Source: Eubacterium maltosivorans
GTDB lineage: Bacteria > Bacillota > Clostridia > Eubacteriales > Eubacteriaceae
Direction of reading: 5' to 3'
Assembly: GCF_002441855.2 (NCBI RefSeq)
Contig: NZ_CP029487.1
Location: 1,736,001 to 1,800,000 of the forward strand
Length of the DNA stretch: 64,000 bases
Part shown: piece by piece, positions 1 to 9,521 of the stretch
How positions within the stretch are numbered: position 1 is the stretch's first letter
Layout of the letters: the number at the start of each line of letters is the position of its first letter
Translations under genes and position numbers: made by a program
Notes under the pieces: generated by a model
Told to the model about the DNA's origin: nothing
Databases searched by the model: none
What the model saw: the letters and a program-made list of their open reading frames with translations, nothing else

Positions 1-504
1 AATAGGCAGCTCCAATATTTCACCGTTTTCTGTCACGACTTCAATGGACCGGATAATATCCTTCATTTCGCCGTCGTAGGCGCCGGCATTCATAACAACA
101 GCCCCTCCCAGTGACCCCGGGATTCCTGAGGCAAACTCCATACCGGTCAGGCAGCCTTCAAGGGCCGCCTGGGCGACATCCTTAAGCAGCGAGCCTGGCT
201 CTGCGCTGATACTGGTATCCTCTACCATGATTCTGCAAAGCTGACGGGTTTTTATCATGACGCCGCGGTAGCCTTTATCCCTGACTAAAAGGTTGGTCCC
301 GTTGCCCATTACATAAAAAGGGACATTGTTTTTACGGCAGCAGGCCAGTACGTTTATGAATTCCTCACAGCTCTCGGGCACCACCAAAAAATCCGCTGGC
401 CCTCCTACTTTAAAGGAAATATGGTTTTTCATGGGTTCATCGCATAAAATCCTTTCTGCTGCAATGACATCCATTAGTTTATTTTTGATTACTTCTTTAT
501 TCAT
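1..504 (-). CDS. murB: UDP-N-acetylmuramate dehydrogenase, 5' part only
   Basis: MurB reduces UDP-GlcNAc-enolpyruvate to UDP-MurNAc with NADPH and FAD in cytoplasmic peptidoglycan synthesis. The gene runs off the window start, so only the first 168 codons are present. The frame opens with ATG at 504 (MNKEVIKNK), preceded by a GGAAGGAA ribosome site. The FAD-binding segment is clear: KVGGPADFLVVP, then YVMGNGTNLLVRDKGYRG and GLTGMEFASGIPGSLGG-like residues (here CLTGMEFASGIPGSLGGAV) followed by NAGAYDGEMKD. These match the PP-loop and glycine-rich region of MurB. The substrate-binding C-terminal domain lies outside the window. Family assignment is secure. Confidence 0.93.
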   Translation of the reverse strand, partial: MNKEVIKNKLMDVIAAERILCDEPMKNHISFKVGGPADFLVVPESCEEFINVLACCRKNNVPFYVMGNGTNLLVRDKGYRGVMIKTRQLCRIMVEDTSISAEPGSLLKDVAQAALEGCLTGMEFASGIPGSLGGAVVMNAGAYDGEMKDIIRSIEVVTENGEILELPI

Positions 505-570
505 TCTTTTACTCGTTCCTTCCAAAGGGTATCCGTATTATTATACCATACTAAAGCTGACGATAACATT

Positions 571-610
571 AAAAAAAGCCATTCCTTTTAACAGGATTGG
601 CTTTTATTAT
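571..610. terminator. bidirectional intrinsic terminator between murB and the PHP phosphatase
   Basis: AAAAGCCA pairs with TGGCTTTT around a loop of about 15 bases, extended by an imperfect TTCC/GGAT step. A/T tracts flank both sides. It sits in the 110-bp gap just past the stop of the PHP gene and upstream of murB on the minus strand, so it mainly ends the PHP transcript. Confidence 0.65.
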
Positions 611-615
611 ATTGA

Positions 616-1401
616 TTAAAGGAAGGTTCTCCCAATGACGCTGCTCGTCACTTCTTCTGTATAGGGGATTGGGTTGACCGCTATGCCGCCTTCATTCCTA
701 ATCAGAAGTTCTGGATTACGGCACATGATCCGATTCCACGCTTCTTCCCCGATAAGGGCAACACCGGCTACTCTGGCCTCGGGATAACGCTCATAGCCCT
801 CTACCTGATGGGCGTCGCTCCCCATAAGCTGCACCATATGATGCTTAAGCAGAATCTCAAGTGTGCGTCTGGAGGGCTCGCCGTAATAACCGATGAGGCT
901 CAGATAATTGCATTGGATCAGGACGCCGTTTCTCATAAAATCCAGAAGCACGTTGGGATCATCCTGAACAAAATCATAGCGTTCTGGATGGGCTAAAATA
1001 GCCTTATAGCCCCTTTCTTTAAGCTTCTGCATAAAATTCTGAACGCCGATGGCTGTGCCGCCGTGCCGGATTGTCTCTACAAGAAACCACGGAGTACCCG
1101 CCAGGGTGGTAAACTCTTCTTTATCGATTAAATCGACCAGCTTGTACTCATATAAAAGCTCGCTGCCGAGATAGAGCTCCAGCTCCAGGCCCGCGCGCTC
1201 CAGTATTTTTTTCAGGGTTTCACAGCGTTTTTTATTTTCTGCCACAGGTGAGGTAAAGTTTTGATAGCACATATAGTGCGGCGTTAGGACAACGCCTGAA
1301 AAGCCGACTTCCTTCGCCTTAAACAGCATCTCGACACTGTCCTCAATGCTCTGGGCGCCATCATCGACACCGTATAGTACGTGGTTATGCATATCAATCA
1401 T
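616..1401 (-). CDS. PHP-domain protein-tyrosine phosphatase, CpsB/CapC/YwqE type
   Basis: 261-residue PHP-family metal-dependent phosphatase. The metal-binding motif is at the extreme N terminus (MIDMHNHVLYGVDDGAQS), with further histidines in TPHYM, in the AHPERYD segment and in GSDAHQ near residue 195. This order is typical of the CpsB/CapC/YwqE tyrosine phosphatases, which remove phosphate from bacterial tyrosine kinases controlling capsule or exopolysaccharide synthesis. No BY-kinase or capsule gene lies nearby, so the partner must be elsewhere; histidinol-phosphatase-like function is the main alternative. It has its own promoter (1432-1460) and is not in an operon with comF. Confidence 0.85.
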   Translation of the reverse strand: MIDMHNHVLYGVDDGAQSIEDSVEMLFKAKEVGFSGVVLTPHYMCYQNFTSPVAENKKRCETLKKILERAGLELELYLGSELLYEYKLVDLIDKEEFTTLAGTPWFLVETIRHGGTAIGVQNFMQKLKERGYKAILAHPERYDFVQDDPNVLLDFMRNGVLIQCNYLSLIGYYGEPSRRTLEILLKHHMVQLMGSDAHQVEGYERYPEARVAGVALIGEEAWNRIMCRNPELLIRNEGGIAVNPIPYTEEVTSSVIGRTFL

Positions 1402-1431
1402 TTTATCATCCCCCTGTGTTTCGCTAGCTCT

Positions 1432-1460
1432 ATTATATAAGAAATTGAAAACATTCGCAA
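1432..1460 (-). promoter_or_regulatory. sigma-A-type promoter for the PHP phosphatase gene
   Basis: On the minus strand TTGCGA and TATAAT are separated by exactly 17 bases, about 30 bases ahead of the PHP start codon. Confidence 0.6.
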
Positions 1461-1502
1461 TGAAAACTTAAATAACTTTGGGTGTTAAACCGCAGTCTCA
1501 CC

Positions 1503-2243
1503 CTATTGCGCGCCGGCGCAGACCGCTGTATATACCGCCCTCGCCCCTGCCCGCTTCAACGCCTGGGCGCACTCCCGCAGGGTAGAGCCGGTCGTATTGA
1601 CATCATCCACCAGCAATATGGTCTTTCCAGCCACATTCTTTTCCTGCGAGACCGCGAAGGCGCCAGTCAGGTTTACCAGGCGTTCCTCACGGCTCAATCC
1701 GATCTGATGGGGGGTATCGTAAAGACGCTTCAGGACTTCTCTTTTATAAGGCAGGTTCAGGGCGTCTGCCAGCCCTGCCGCCAGATAGTCGCTCTGGTTA
1801 TAGCCGCGCTCCTCCAGACGTTTTTCGTGCAGGGGAACTGCTGCCACCAGCTCCAGCTTTTCTGCCCAGTCCTTTTCTTTAACAGCTTCAGCCATCTGCC
1901 GGCCGATCCAGCTGCCGAGCTGGGGTAAATGCCCGAATTTCAGGCTGTGCACCAGCTTCTGTCCCGAGCCGATGTAATGCAGCCACACCACCCCACCGTC
2001 CAGCACCGGGTCTCTGAGCGGTCCGCAGTCACCACAGAAATCCATTCCCTTTTCAGAAAGCGGTTTTCCGCAGTATTTACAGGCAGGCATGATTACCCTT
2101 GGCAGAGACTGCGCGCAGCGCTCGCACAAATAGCTTTCTGTCCTGAAAAGCACCTTTTTGCACACTGGGCAGACCCCGTTTGGCAAGAACAAGGTCTCTC
2201 TTAGAAATGCCTTTACGCCTGCCCTAAAACCGGATTCAGACAT
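1503..2243 (-). CDS. comF: ComF family phosphoribosyltransferase-like protein
   Basis: 246 residues. The N-terminal half holds two CxxC zinc knuckles (CPVCKKV...CERCAQ and CKYCGK...CGDCG). The C-terminal half is a PRTase fold with the PRPP loop ILLVDDVNTTGST. This is the usual ComF architecture, linked to DNA uptake and processing during competence. The open frame extends to 2342, but ATG at 2243 is preferred: it lies in AATGTCTGA where recD2 ends, with GGAGAG just upstream, giving an 8-base overlap and likely translational coupling to recD2. Whether this organism is competent cannot be told from the window. Confidence 0.9.
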   Translation of the reverse strand: MSESGFRAGVKAFLRETLFLPNGVCPVCKKVLFRTESYLCERCAQSLPRVIMPACKYCGKPLSEKGMDFCGDCGPLRDPVLDGGVVWLHYIGSGQKLVHSLKFGHLPQLGSWIGRQMAEAVKEKDWAEKLELVAAVPLHEKRLEERGYNQSDYLAAGLADALNLPYKREVLKRLYDTPHQIGLSREERLVNLTGAFAVSQEKNVAGKTILLVDDVNTTGSTLRECAQALKRAGARAVYTAVCAGAQ

Positions 2244-4446
2244 TGAGCTCTCCATACATTTTAATCCGCTGTTTGAGGGCTGTGCGCCGTTCATTGGTGT
2301 CGCCGGACTTAACCATACGATAAAAATAATTTTGAGGACCAATGAGCATCAGCATCTTTTTAGCTCTGGTCACTGCGGTGTACAAAAGCTTCCGGTTTAA
2401 GAACATGGGCGGTCCACCCACCATGGGCATGATGACAACCGGGAATTCACTCCCCTGGCTTTTATGAACGGTCATGGCATAGGCATGGGTGAGTTCGTCG
2501 AGCTGATCAAACTCGTAAACGACTTTTTTGTCGTCAGTCAGCAGAATTTCAAAGGTTTTATTGTACTCGTCAATGCGGGTAATATTGCCGATATCACCAT
2601 TATAAACGCCCTCGCCAGTTTCAAAACCATGAATATCCTCCCACTTAAGCTTATAATTGTTTTTGATCTGCATGACCTTGTCCCCCTCGCGGAACACCAC
2701 TGTGCCCAAGGTCTTTTCCTTTTTATAGTCCGCCGCAGGATTCAGAACCTCCTGAAGCTCCTTATTCAGTGAAATAACGCCGAGCTTTCCCTTTTTAATG
2801 GGTGAGATAACCTGGATATCCTTCATAGCGTCAAAACCTTTTTTCTCGGGAATACGCCAGGCAACCAGGTCCAGAATCGTATCAAGCACTTTATCTGGGT
2901 CCATTGTTCTTATAAACATAAAGTCAGACTGGTTATTGATCTCAGGCATCATGCCCTCATTGATGGCATGGGCGTTTATGGAGATCATGCTCTCCTCTGA
3001 CTGGCGGTAGATGCGGTCCAGACGCACTACTTTTACCACGTTGCTTTCAATCAGGTCCTGTAAGACGTTTCCTGGCCCAACGGAGGGCAGCTGGTCGGCG
3101 TCGCCTACCAGAATAAGACGTGTGCCAGGCTTGATGGCTTCCAGCAGGCTGTTGAGCAGCACAATATCGATCATGGAGGCTTCATCCAGTATGATGGCGT
3201 CGACCTCCAGCGGGTTTTCCTCATTCCTGTTAAAAGACGGAAAATCATCGTCACCGGAATAATCGTACTCCAAAAGGCGGTGGATGGTCTTTGCTGGCTC
3301 GCCGGTCGTTTCTGTAATGCGCTTGGCCGCGCGGCCCGTGGGCGCTGCCAAAACGGTTTTCATCCCAAGGCGTTTAAAAATATAGACAATACCATTGATA
3401 ATCGTTGTTTTACCTGTGCCCGGCCCCCCTGTAATAATGGCGATTCCGTTTTCGATGGCGGTTTCTATGGCCTCTGCCTGGCGGTTATCTAAACGAATGC
3501 TCATGTCCTCCTCATAAGCCGCGATCATGGCTGGGATGTCGACCGTCTGCGTTTCAAAGACTGCACCTGCCAGACGCACCATTGACAAGGCGGCGTTATC
3601 CTCGGCCTCAAAGAGTGCAGAGGGATAGTAGGCGGGCTCATCGTCGATGAACTCCAGACGCACGTCTCCCCGCAGGGCCAGCTCCTGAAGCTGGAATTCA
3701 ATGTCTTCTTTTGGAACCCCGAGAATGCCTGCGCTGTACTCGATAAGGTCTTTTTCGGTCATATAGGTGTTTCCCCTTGCGTAACAGTCCTGAAGGCAAA
3801 AGCTGATGCCTGAGAGAATCCGCTTCGGGTTCTGGGACTCAAAGCCCAGCTGAGCGGCAATCTGATCGGCTATTTTAAAGCCAATGCCGCGCACATCCTT
3901 AATAATCTGGTAGGGGTTATCCAAGAGAACACGCACCGTATCGCTCTGATAGGTTTTATAAAGCTTCATGGCATAGGTCGAGGAAATGCCGTACTCCTGG
4001 ATTTGGATCATGACATCACGGATTTCTTTCTGCTCGCTGTAAACCTCTTTTATTTTGTCGAGCGTCTTTTTACCGATACCGTGAACCTCGCTCAGCCGAT
4101 CCGGATGATTATCCAAGATATCCAGCGTATCCGTTCCAAAATGATTTACGATCTCGATGGCGGTCTTTTCGCCGATACCGGGCAGGAGTCCTGAGCTCAG
4201 ATAACGGATAACGCCTTCCTCGGAGGTTGGGAGATCGAGGGCATAGCTCTCGATCTGGAACTGCTCGCCGTAGCTCTGGTGCTCCTTCCAAAAGCCGGTC
4301 AGCTTTAAAAACTCGCCCTCCTTCAATTCCTCAAAGTTGCCGACAACGGTTACCATCTGGCCGTCCACGTCAAAATCCGCTACGGTATAACCGTTTTTGT
4401 CATTATGGAAAATAATATGATCTACTGTTCCTTTTAAGGTCTCCAT
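2236..4446 (-). CDS. recD2: SF1B DNA helicase RecD2
   Basis: 5'-3' helicase of the RecBC-independent RecD2 family. The first ~200 residues carry the OB-like and helix-hairpin-helix region (GIGEKTAIEI, HGIGKKTL, RGIGFKIAD). The motor follows with Walker A TGGPGTGKTT, DEXX-type LDEASMID, GDADQLPSVGPG and, at the C terminus, the UvrD-like YAMTVHKSQGSEF and TAVTRAKKM. The frame is open to 4503, but METLKGTVDHI at 4446 fits family N termini and has AAGGGGAT upstream, giving 736 residues. It is co-transcribed with comF. No recB or recC is seen. Confidence 0.94.
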   Translation of the reverse strand: METLKGTVDHIIFHNDKNGYTVADFDVDGQMVTVVGNFEELKEGEFLKLTGFWKEHQSYGEQFQIESYALDLPTSEEGVIRYLSSGLLPGIGEKTAIEIVNHFGTDTLDILDNHPDRLSEVHGIGKKTLDKIKEVYSEQKEIRDVMIQIQEYGISSTYAMKLYKTYQSDTVRVLLDNPYQIIKDVRGIGFKIADQIAAQLGFESQNPKRILSGISFCLQDCYARGNTYMTEKDLIEYSAGILGVPKEDIEFQLQELALRGDVRLEFIDDEPAYYPSALFEAEDNAALSMVRLAGAVFETQTVDIPAMIAAYEEDMSIRLDNRQAEAIETAIENGIAIITGGPGTGKTTIINGIVYIFKRLGMKTVLAAPTGRAAKRITETTGEPAKTIHRLLEYDYSGDDDFPSFNRNEENPLEVDAIILDEASMIDIVLLNSLLEAIKPGTRLILVGDADQLPSVGPGNVLQDLIESNVVKVVRLDRIYRQSEESMISINAHAINEGMMPEINNQSDFMFIRTMDPDKVLDTILDLVAWRIPEKKGFDAMKDIQVISPIKKGKLGVISLNKELQEVLNPAADYKKEKTLGTVVFREGDKVMQIKNNYKLKWEDIHGFETGEGVYNGDIGNITRIDEYNKTFEILLTDDKKVVYEFDQLDELTHAYAMTVHKSQGSEFPVVIMPMVGGPPMFLNRKLLYTAVTRAKKMLMLIGPQNYFYRMVKSGDTNERRTALKQRIKMYGELNV

Positions 4447-4568
4447 AAATATCCCCTTCGTTATTGTTAAAAACATTATACACCAACGTACGCCTGTTCG
4501 CAATCATTTCACCTTTAATTTGACAACGGTTAACAGTTTAATTTCCCCTAAAAAGCCGACCTTTCGCC

Positions 4569-4597
4569 TTGACAGTTTGACTGAAAAGCCATATACT
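4569..4597 (+). promoter_or_regulatory. guaB promoter
   Basis: Consensus TTGACA at 4569-4574 and TATACT at 4592-4597, with 17 bases between. The predicted start near 4604 leaves a leader of about 135 bases before guaB. Confidence 0.8.
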
Positions 4598-4646
4598 AAA
4601 TCTTACAACAGATCGTACTGACAAACGTACCAGAATTACATTCAAT

Positions 4647-4685
4647 AAGCAATAGCCTCAAATTATCCGTGGTTATTGCTTTTCT
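4647..4685 (+). promoter_or_regulatory. attenuator-like hairpin in the guaB leader
   Basis: AAGCAATA pairs with TATTGCTT and is followed by TTTCTT, an intrinsic-terminator shape inside the guaB leader about 55 bases before the start codon. A GTAC...GTAC pair lies just upstream at 4616-4630. The arrangement suggests transcription attenuation of guaB. I do not recognise a purine riboswitch fold here, so the sensor is unknown. Confidence 0.45.
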
Positions 4686-4738
4686 TGTAATTAAGTGCTG
4701 ATTTATTTTATTAAAGTAAAGAAGGAGAAACTAAATCT

Positions 4739-6247
4739 ATGGCTTTTTATTTTGAAGAACCGTCCCGTACCTTTAGCGAATACCTGCTCGTACCAGGTTA
4801 TTCCTCTTCACAGTGTATGCCGGCCAATGTTAACTTGAAAACCCCTGTCGTCAAATTTAAGAAAGGTGAGGAATCTTCAATATATATGAATATTCCCATG
4901 ACCTCTGCTATCATGCAGTCTGTATCTGGCGAAAAAATGGCCATTGCTCTGGCGACTGAAGGCGGCATTTCCTTTATCTACGGCTCACAGAGTGTTGAAA
5001 ACGAGGCGGCAATGATCGCCCGTGTCAAGGCTTACAAGGCCGGTTTTGTTCCCAGTGACTCTAATGTGACTCCGGACGCCACCATGCAGGACATTTTAGA
5101 CTTAAAGGAAAAAACAGGACACTCTACGGTTGCCGTAACCTCTGACGGTACTGCAAACGGCAAATTTGTCGGGATTGTCACCAGCCGTGACTATCGTGTC
5201 AGCCGTATGGACCCTTCTACCAAGGTCAAGGAATTTATGACCCCGCTCGAAAAAATCATCTACGCTCCTGAAGGCACCAGCCTGAAGGAAGCCAATAACA
5301 TTATCTGGGACCACAAGCTGAACACCCTGCCGATCGTGGCAGAGGACGGACGTCTCCTTTATTTTGTATTCCGTAAGGATTACTCCTCACACAAAGAAAA
5401 CCCTCTGGAGCTTTTGGATGCTCAGAAACGCTATATTGTCGGCGCTGGTATTAACACCCGCGATTACGCCGAACGTGTGCCTGCACTGGTGGAAGCCGGA
5501 GCGGATGTCTTGTGCATCGACTCCTCAGAAGGCTTCTCTGAATGGCAGAAACTGACCATTGAGTGGATTCGCGAACATTACGGCGACTCTGTAAAGGTAG
5601 GCGCCGGAAACGTGGTTGACCGGGAAGGCTTCCGCTTTCTGGCTGAAGCGGGCGCTGACTTTATTAAAATTGGTATCGGCGGCGGCTCTATCTGTATCAC
5701 CCGAGAACAGAAAGGCATCGGACGCGGCCAGGCAACCGCTGTTATCGAGGTCGCCAGAGCCCGTGATGAGTATTTTGAAGAAACCGGTGTTTATATTCCC
5801 ATCTGCTCTGACGGCGGGATTGTCTATGACCACCACATTACGCTGGCACTTGCCATGGGCGCTGACTTCGTCATGCTGGGACGTTATTTCTCCCGTTTTG
5901 ACGAAAGCCCGACCAACAAGGTTAACATCAACGGCAGCTACATGAAGGAATACTGGGGCGAAGGCTCCAGCCGTGCCCGCAACTGGCAGCGCTATGATAT
6001 GGGCGGCGACAAAAAGCTTTCTTTTGAGGAAGGTGTTGACTCCTACGTGCCCTATGCAGGCCCATTGCGCGATAATGTCCGCCTGACCTTAAGCAAAGTG
6101 CGGTCCACCATGTGTAACTGCGGCGCGTTAAATATTCCTGAATTCCAGGAAAAAGCCAAGCTGACCCTGGTATCCTCTACCAGTATTGTGGAAGGCGGCG
6201 CTCACGACGTTATGCTCAAGGATAACGGTATGTCTCCAGTTAAATAA
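4739..6247 (+). CDS. guaB: inosine-5'-monophosphate dehydrogenase
   Basis: 502-residue IMPDH, which oxidises IMP to XMP with NAD+, the committed step to GMP. A CBS-pair region occupies about residues 105-215 ([31 protein letters not shown]). The catalytic loop is [20 protein letters not shown], with the nucleophile near Cys319. [10 protein letters not shown] and the C-terminal flap NWQRYDMGG follow. The variant GSICI rather than GSICT, and the overall spacing, fit the roughly 500-residue anaerobe subtype. ATG at 4739 has GAAGGAGA eight bases upstream. guaA, the next enzyme, is in the same window at 37.8-39.3 kb but in a separate transcription unit. Confidence 0.96.
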   Translation: MAFYFEEPSRTFSEYLLVPGYSSSQCMPANVNLKTPVVKFKKGEESSIYMNIPMTSAIMQSVSGEKMAIALATEGGISFIYGSQSVENEAAMIARVKAYKAGFVPSDSNVTPDATMQDILDLKEKTGHSTVAVTSDGTANGKFVGIVTSRDYRVSRMDPSTKVKEFMTPLEKIIYAPEGTSLKEANNIIWDHKLNTLPIVAEDGRLLYFVFRKDYSSHKENPLELLDAQKRYIVGAGINTRDYAERVPALVEAGADVLCIDSSEGFSEWQKLTIEWIREHYGDSVKVGAGNVVDREGFRFLAEAGADFIKIGIGGGSICITREQKGIGRGQATAVIEVARARDEYFEETGVYIPICSDGGIVYDHHITLALAMGADFVMLGRYFSRFDESPTNKVNINGSYMKEYWGEGSSRARNWQRYDMGGDKKLSFEEGVDSYVPYAGPLRDNVRLTLSKVRSTMCNCGALNIPEFQEKAKLTLVSSTSIVEGGAHDVMLKDNGMSPVK

Positions 6248-6269
6248 GATCAGCCTCAAAACCTTTATA

Positions 6270-6312
6270 AAAAAAGCACTTTACATTTTATCCTGTAAAG
6301 TGCTTTTTTATG
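6270..6312 (+). terminator. guaB terminator
   Basis: Perfect stem AGCACTTTACA/TGTAAAGTGCT with an 8-base loop and flanking A and T runs. It can act in both directions and also serves the convergent gene ending at 6320. Confidence 0.85.
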
Positions 6313-6319
6313 ACCTCTC

Positions 6320-6715
6320 TTATGCGGACATCCCGACAAAAGCGCCTAAAATATACGGAATCAGCCAAATTGCCCAGACGACAATACTGAACTTATGAAA
6401 GGCTTCCTTCTTTTTCGCATCGCCTTTGTTAAGCACCCATGTGGCCCAGACTGCATGGAACAGCATCAGGGCAATGGCGACAACACCGGTGACACTGTGC
6501 AGCATCTGAGCCCCCGGTGATATGACCTTAACCCCTGACCGGGCAATGAGACTCATGATAGTGGTACCCGTTGTATCGCACAAAAGCCCAAGCCAGAAGA
6601 TAATAACATGCTGTTTTTTCAGCGTTTTTGCCTTGCGCTCACCAAATACACCAATGGTATAAAACACCAGCGCCAGCGTGATGGTAATAATGGCCAGAAT
6701 CAACTTTGTATCCAT
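6320..6715 (-). CDS. HsmA-like four-helix membrane protein (TIGR03987 type)
   Basis: 131 residues with four predicted membrane helices (about 4-24, 38-60, 68-90, 105-127) and short polar loops. Features such as FYTIGVFGERKAKTLKK, HSVTGVVAIALMLFHAVWA and WAIWLIPYILGA recall the small HsmA/TIGR03987 family, one member of which (Clostridioides difficile HsmA) has been linked to haem binding and oxidative stress defence. No HsmR-type regulator is adjacent. The membrane assignment is firm; the haem role is by family resemblance only. Confidence 0.6.
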   Translation of the reverse strand: MDTKLILAIITITLALVFYTIGVFGERKAKTLKKQHVIIFWLGLLCDTTGTTIMSLIARSGVKVISPGAQMLHSVTGVVAIALMLFHAVWATWVLNKGDAKKKEAFHKFSIVVWAIWLIPYILGAFVGMSA

Positions 6716-6848
6716 AACTTCCTCCTTTTCTGTGAATTTTACCAGTATATTATCATTCCCACTTTCGACTGATAATAAACATTAAATTCTATTTTAACAC
6801 AGATTTCAGAGGTTATTTTGATTATCCTTCAAATTACAATAATTTATC

Positions 6849-7118
6849 TTACATATACAGAATCTCACAGGCGGCTTCCTGCTCTTCTGTCCGTTCATGC
6901 CCCTCCAAAAGCCATCGTCCATTCCAGAAATACAGATACCTTACCTTTCCCTCAATCAGACAGGTATAGCGCACAGCTCTGCCGCCGGACAACAGAACGT
7001 GCCGGGTGTCCAGAACCTTGCTAATACGGAATTGCCTCTGGTCTGTAAGCAGGGTGACCGGAATCCTGTTCTGATCAAAGCAAAAACCAACCTGTTTCAC
7101 ATCATAATATACATTCAT
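6849..7118 (-). CDS. small protein of unknown function
   Basis: 89 residues. The frame is open to 7145, but MNVYYDVKQVGF at 7118 has AAAAGGAG about nine bases upstream and is the likely start. The sequence is a soluble, beta-rich type (RYTCLIEGKVRYLYFWNGRW) with no signal peptide or membrane helix. I recognise no catalytic motif. It stands alone between a divergent-free gap and the GGDEF/EAL gene. Confidence 0.55.
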   Translation of the reverse strand: MNVYYDVKQVGFCFDQNRIPVTLLTDQRQFRISKVLDTRHVLLSGGRAVRYTCLIEGKVRYLYFWNGRWLLEGHERTEEQEAACEILYM

Positions 7119-7200
7119 TCGATCAGCTCCTTTTTTCAAGAACATTTATTTGAATATATTATATTACCAAAACAATCGTTCGTCAATGTTTTTTATCAGT

Positions 7201-7231
7201 AAAAAAACGGCCTCCCATTTGGGAAGCCGTT
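7201..7231 (-). terminator. terminator of the GGDEF/EAL gene
   Basis: AACGGC(T)TCCC and GGGA(G)GCCGTT form a stem with a tiny loop, followed on the minus strand by seven T, five bases past the stop codon. Confidence 0.8.
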
Positions 7232-7235
7232 ATCC

Positions 7236-9521
7236 TTAATCTTTCAGAACATCAATAGACCGTCCATTTAACTTTTTAACCATCTCATCAAATTCCATGA
7301 GCGGCATAGGCTTTGAAAATACATAGCCCTGCACAACGTCGCAGCCAATTTTCTTTAAAAATTCGACCTGTTCCATATCCTCAACGCCTTCGGCAATGGT
7401 CTTGATATTTAATTCCTTTGCCATAGCCACGGTATTTGCGATGACCACCTGTTCTCTATGAAGGTCTGTCCCTTCCTTGAAGAAAAGAATATCAAGCTTC
7501 AAAATATCAATGGAGAGGTTTTTCAGCACGTTTAATGAGGAATACCCCGAACCAAAATCGTCCAGGGAACAACGGAACCCATTTTTCTTCAGCATTTCGA
7601 CTACATTCTTAAACGCACCGGAATCATCCAGCATCACGCTCTCTGTAAATTCCAACTCAAGCAGAAAGTCTGGAATCCGATATTTCTGTTTAATCCCAGA
7701 GTAATATTCTACAAAGTCTTCCTGAAATAAGCCAAGCCGCGAGACATTGACCGCCACGTTAAGGATTGGTCTTCCTGCGTCCAGATAGTTCCTCAACCAC
7801 TGGCACGCCTTCTCAAACATATACCGGTCAAGATCAACAACCAAACCCGTCTTTTCAAACAGTGGAATAAACTCGCCTGGGGAGATCATCCCCCTTTGGC
7901 TGCTGTTCCAGCGGGCCAGAGCTTCGGCGCCGGCAATAATGTTCCCTTTCTGTATGTTAACCTTAGGCTGCATATAGATGACAAACTCTTCTTTTTCAAG
8001 CGCCTCCTTGCCTAGGGCTTCCATCTCGGTTTCCTTTATAGTCTGATTGCGAATTTCTTCGGTATAAAAAGTCATCTGGCTGCCGATTTGGTCCTTGATG
8101 GATTTCTGCGCCATATTAGCACGGTCAATCATGTCGTTAAGGGTCAGCTGCTCAGACTGGTCATCGGTACAGTATACACCCATACAAAGCTCGATGGGCA
8201 GATGTCTGGCTTTATCCATTACTGTTTCCGAGATTTCCCCGACCAGCTCATTGAACCAAGCCGTAAGCTCAACACGCTCATGATAGGAACGGATGCCTGC
8301 AAAGTTATCCGCTGAAACGCGGCAGAAGAGATCATCCTTTCTGCTGTGCTCTAACAAAGTATCCGATAAGCATTTCAGTATTTTATCGCCGTTCTCATAG
8401 CCATACAAATCATTTAAAAATTTAAACTTCTTTATATCGCAGTACCAGATTCCATAGGGCGCATTTTTATTCTCTTTCAGTACTTCTTCTCCATCAATGC
8501 GAAAACGCACGTCATTTCGCTGGCCCGTCAGGGGATCGACGTAGGCGGCTTTCAGCAGCTCATTCCGGCTTTTCGCCATAATTTTGCTTTGATGATATAA
8601 AAGATAAAGGAAAATCAGGCAGGCCGCCAGCACAATAACAATCATACCAATGGCAGTCTTATTATAGTAATCTCTGACGATGGACTGGGGAGCAGCGGTT
8701 AAAATAAACCAGCCATTGACACCAACAGGCTCTAATACAGCCATCTCTTTTCCTTCATCGCTGTCATAAACAAAGTTGAGACTTTCACTCTTATTTAAGG
8801 CTTCATTTAATTTTTCCTGTTCCTCGACAGACAGTATCCCAAGCTCATTCAGCTGAGTCACATTGTCATATCGTTCACCGGTCTGGACTGAGCGCATGAT
8901 CATTTCGCCGTTGCTGTCAATAATATTGGTAAAGCCCCGGTCATTAAAGACTGGCGCGTCAATTATCTTACGGAGCACTGACGCATCATTGACTGCACAG
9001 AGTACCCCGACAACCTCATTGTTATGTCGTATAGGTACAGCGTAATAATTAATATAATGCCCTGGATTTATCGGATCTTCAACAGTGCGTGAGATCACAT
9101 CCTTACCTGCTAAAGCGTCGTTGAAAAAGTATTCCCTTGAAATATCAACATTTTTATGGGTATCCCCATTAATATCATAAAAATCAATGATGCCGTTTTT
9201 ATCTGAAAAACCCATCCGGATAAAAACATTGTTGTCATTGATCCGCTTGAGCAGCTGACCGACCTGGTCTGCATTTAAAACATCTAAATCCCCCACACAC
9301 TCGGCAATACCGTCCAGGGTTTGAAAATCACCGCTGATCTGCTTTTCCACAGCGGTCTGGCTCTGCTGAGCCGATTCATTAAGGTAATTGGCGCTTTCCT
9401 GCTGATTCAATCTCATAATGTGAAAAATGAACAAAAGACTGAAGGCAAGGAATCCAATACAGATAATGACTGCAATCACATAAGTTTTTACAAAGCTGTG
9501 CTCGTTATCTTTATCAATCAT
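7236..9521 (-). CDS. membrane c-di-GMP protein: Cache sensor, degenerate GGDEF, EAL
   Basis: About 761 residues. An N-terminal helix (YVIAVIICIGFLAFSLLFIF) and a second near residue 300 bracket an extracytoplasmic Cache-like sensor of about 240 residues. A GGDEF-type domain follows (YCDIKKFKFLNDLYGYENGD), but the signature loop reads SADNF, so cyclase activity is unlikely. The C-terminal EAL domain keeps AEALARW, LDDFGSGYSSLNVLK and the KTIAEGVED segment, so phosphodiesterase activity is plausible. The likely role is lowering c-di-GMP in response to an external ligand. ATG at 9521 has AAAGGGAAACGG upstream; ATG at 9539 is an alternative start. Confidence 0.88.
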   Translation of the reverse strand: MIDKDNEHSFVKTYVIAVIICIGFLAFSLLFIFHIMRLNQQESANYLNESAQQSQTAVEKQISGDFQTLDGIAECVGDLDVLNADQVGQLLKRINDNNVFIRMGFSDKNGIIDFYDINGDTHKNVDISREYFFNDALAGKDVISRTVEDPINPGHYINYYAVPIRHNNEVVGVLCAVNDASVLRKIIDAPVFNDRGFTNIIDSNGEMIMRSVQTGERYDNVTQLNELGILSVEEQEKLNEALNKSESLNFVYDSDEGKEMAVLEPVGVNGWFILTAAPQSIVRDYYNKTAIGMIVIVLAACLIFLYLLYHQSKIMAKSRNELLKAAYVDPLTGQRNDVRFRIDGEEVLKENKNAPYGIWYCDIKKFKFLNDLYGYENGDKILKCLSDTLLEHSRKDDLFCRVSADNFAGIRSYHERVELTAWFNELVGEISETVMDKARHLPIELCMGVYCTDDQSEQLTLNDMIDRANMAQKSIKDQIGSQMTFYTEEIRNQTIKETEMEALGKEALEKEEFVIYMQPKVNIQKGNIIAGAEALARWNSSQRGMISPGEFIPLFEKTGLVVDLDRYMFEKACQWLRNYLDAGRPILNVAVNVSRLGLFQEDFVEYYSGIKQKYRIPDFLLELEFTESVMLDDSGAFKNVVEMLKKNGFRCSLDDFGSGYSSLNVLKNLSIDILKLDILFFKEGTDLHREQVVIANTVAMAKELNIKTIAEGVEDMEQVEFLKKIGCDVVQGYVFSKPMPLMEFDEMVKKLNGRSIDVLKD

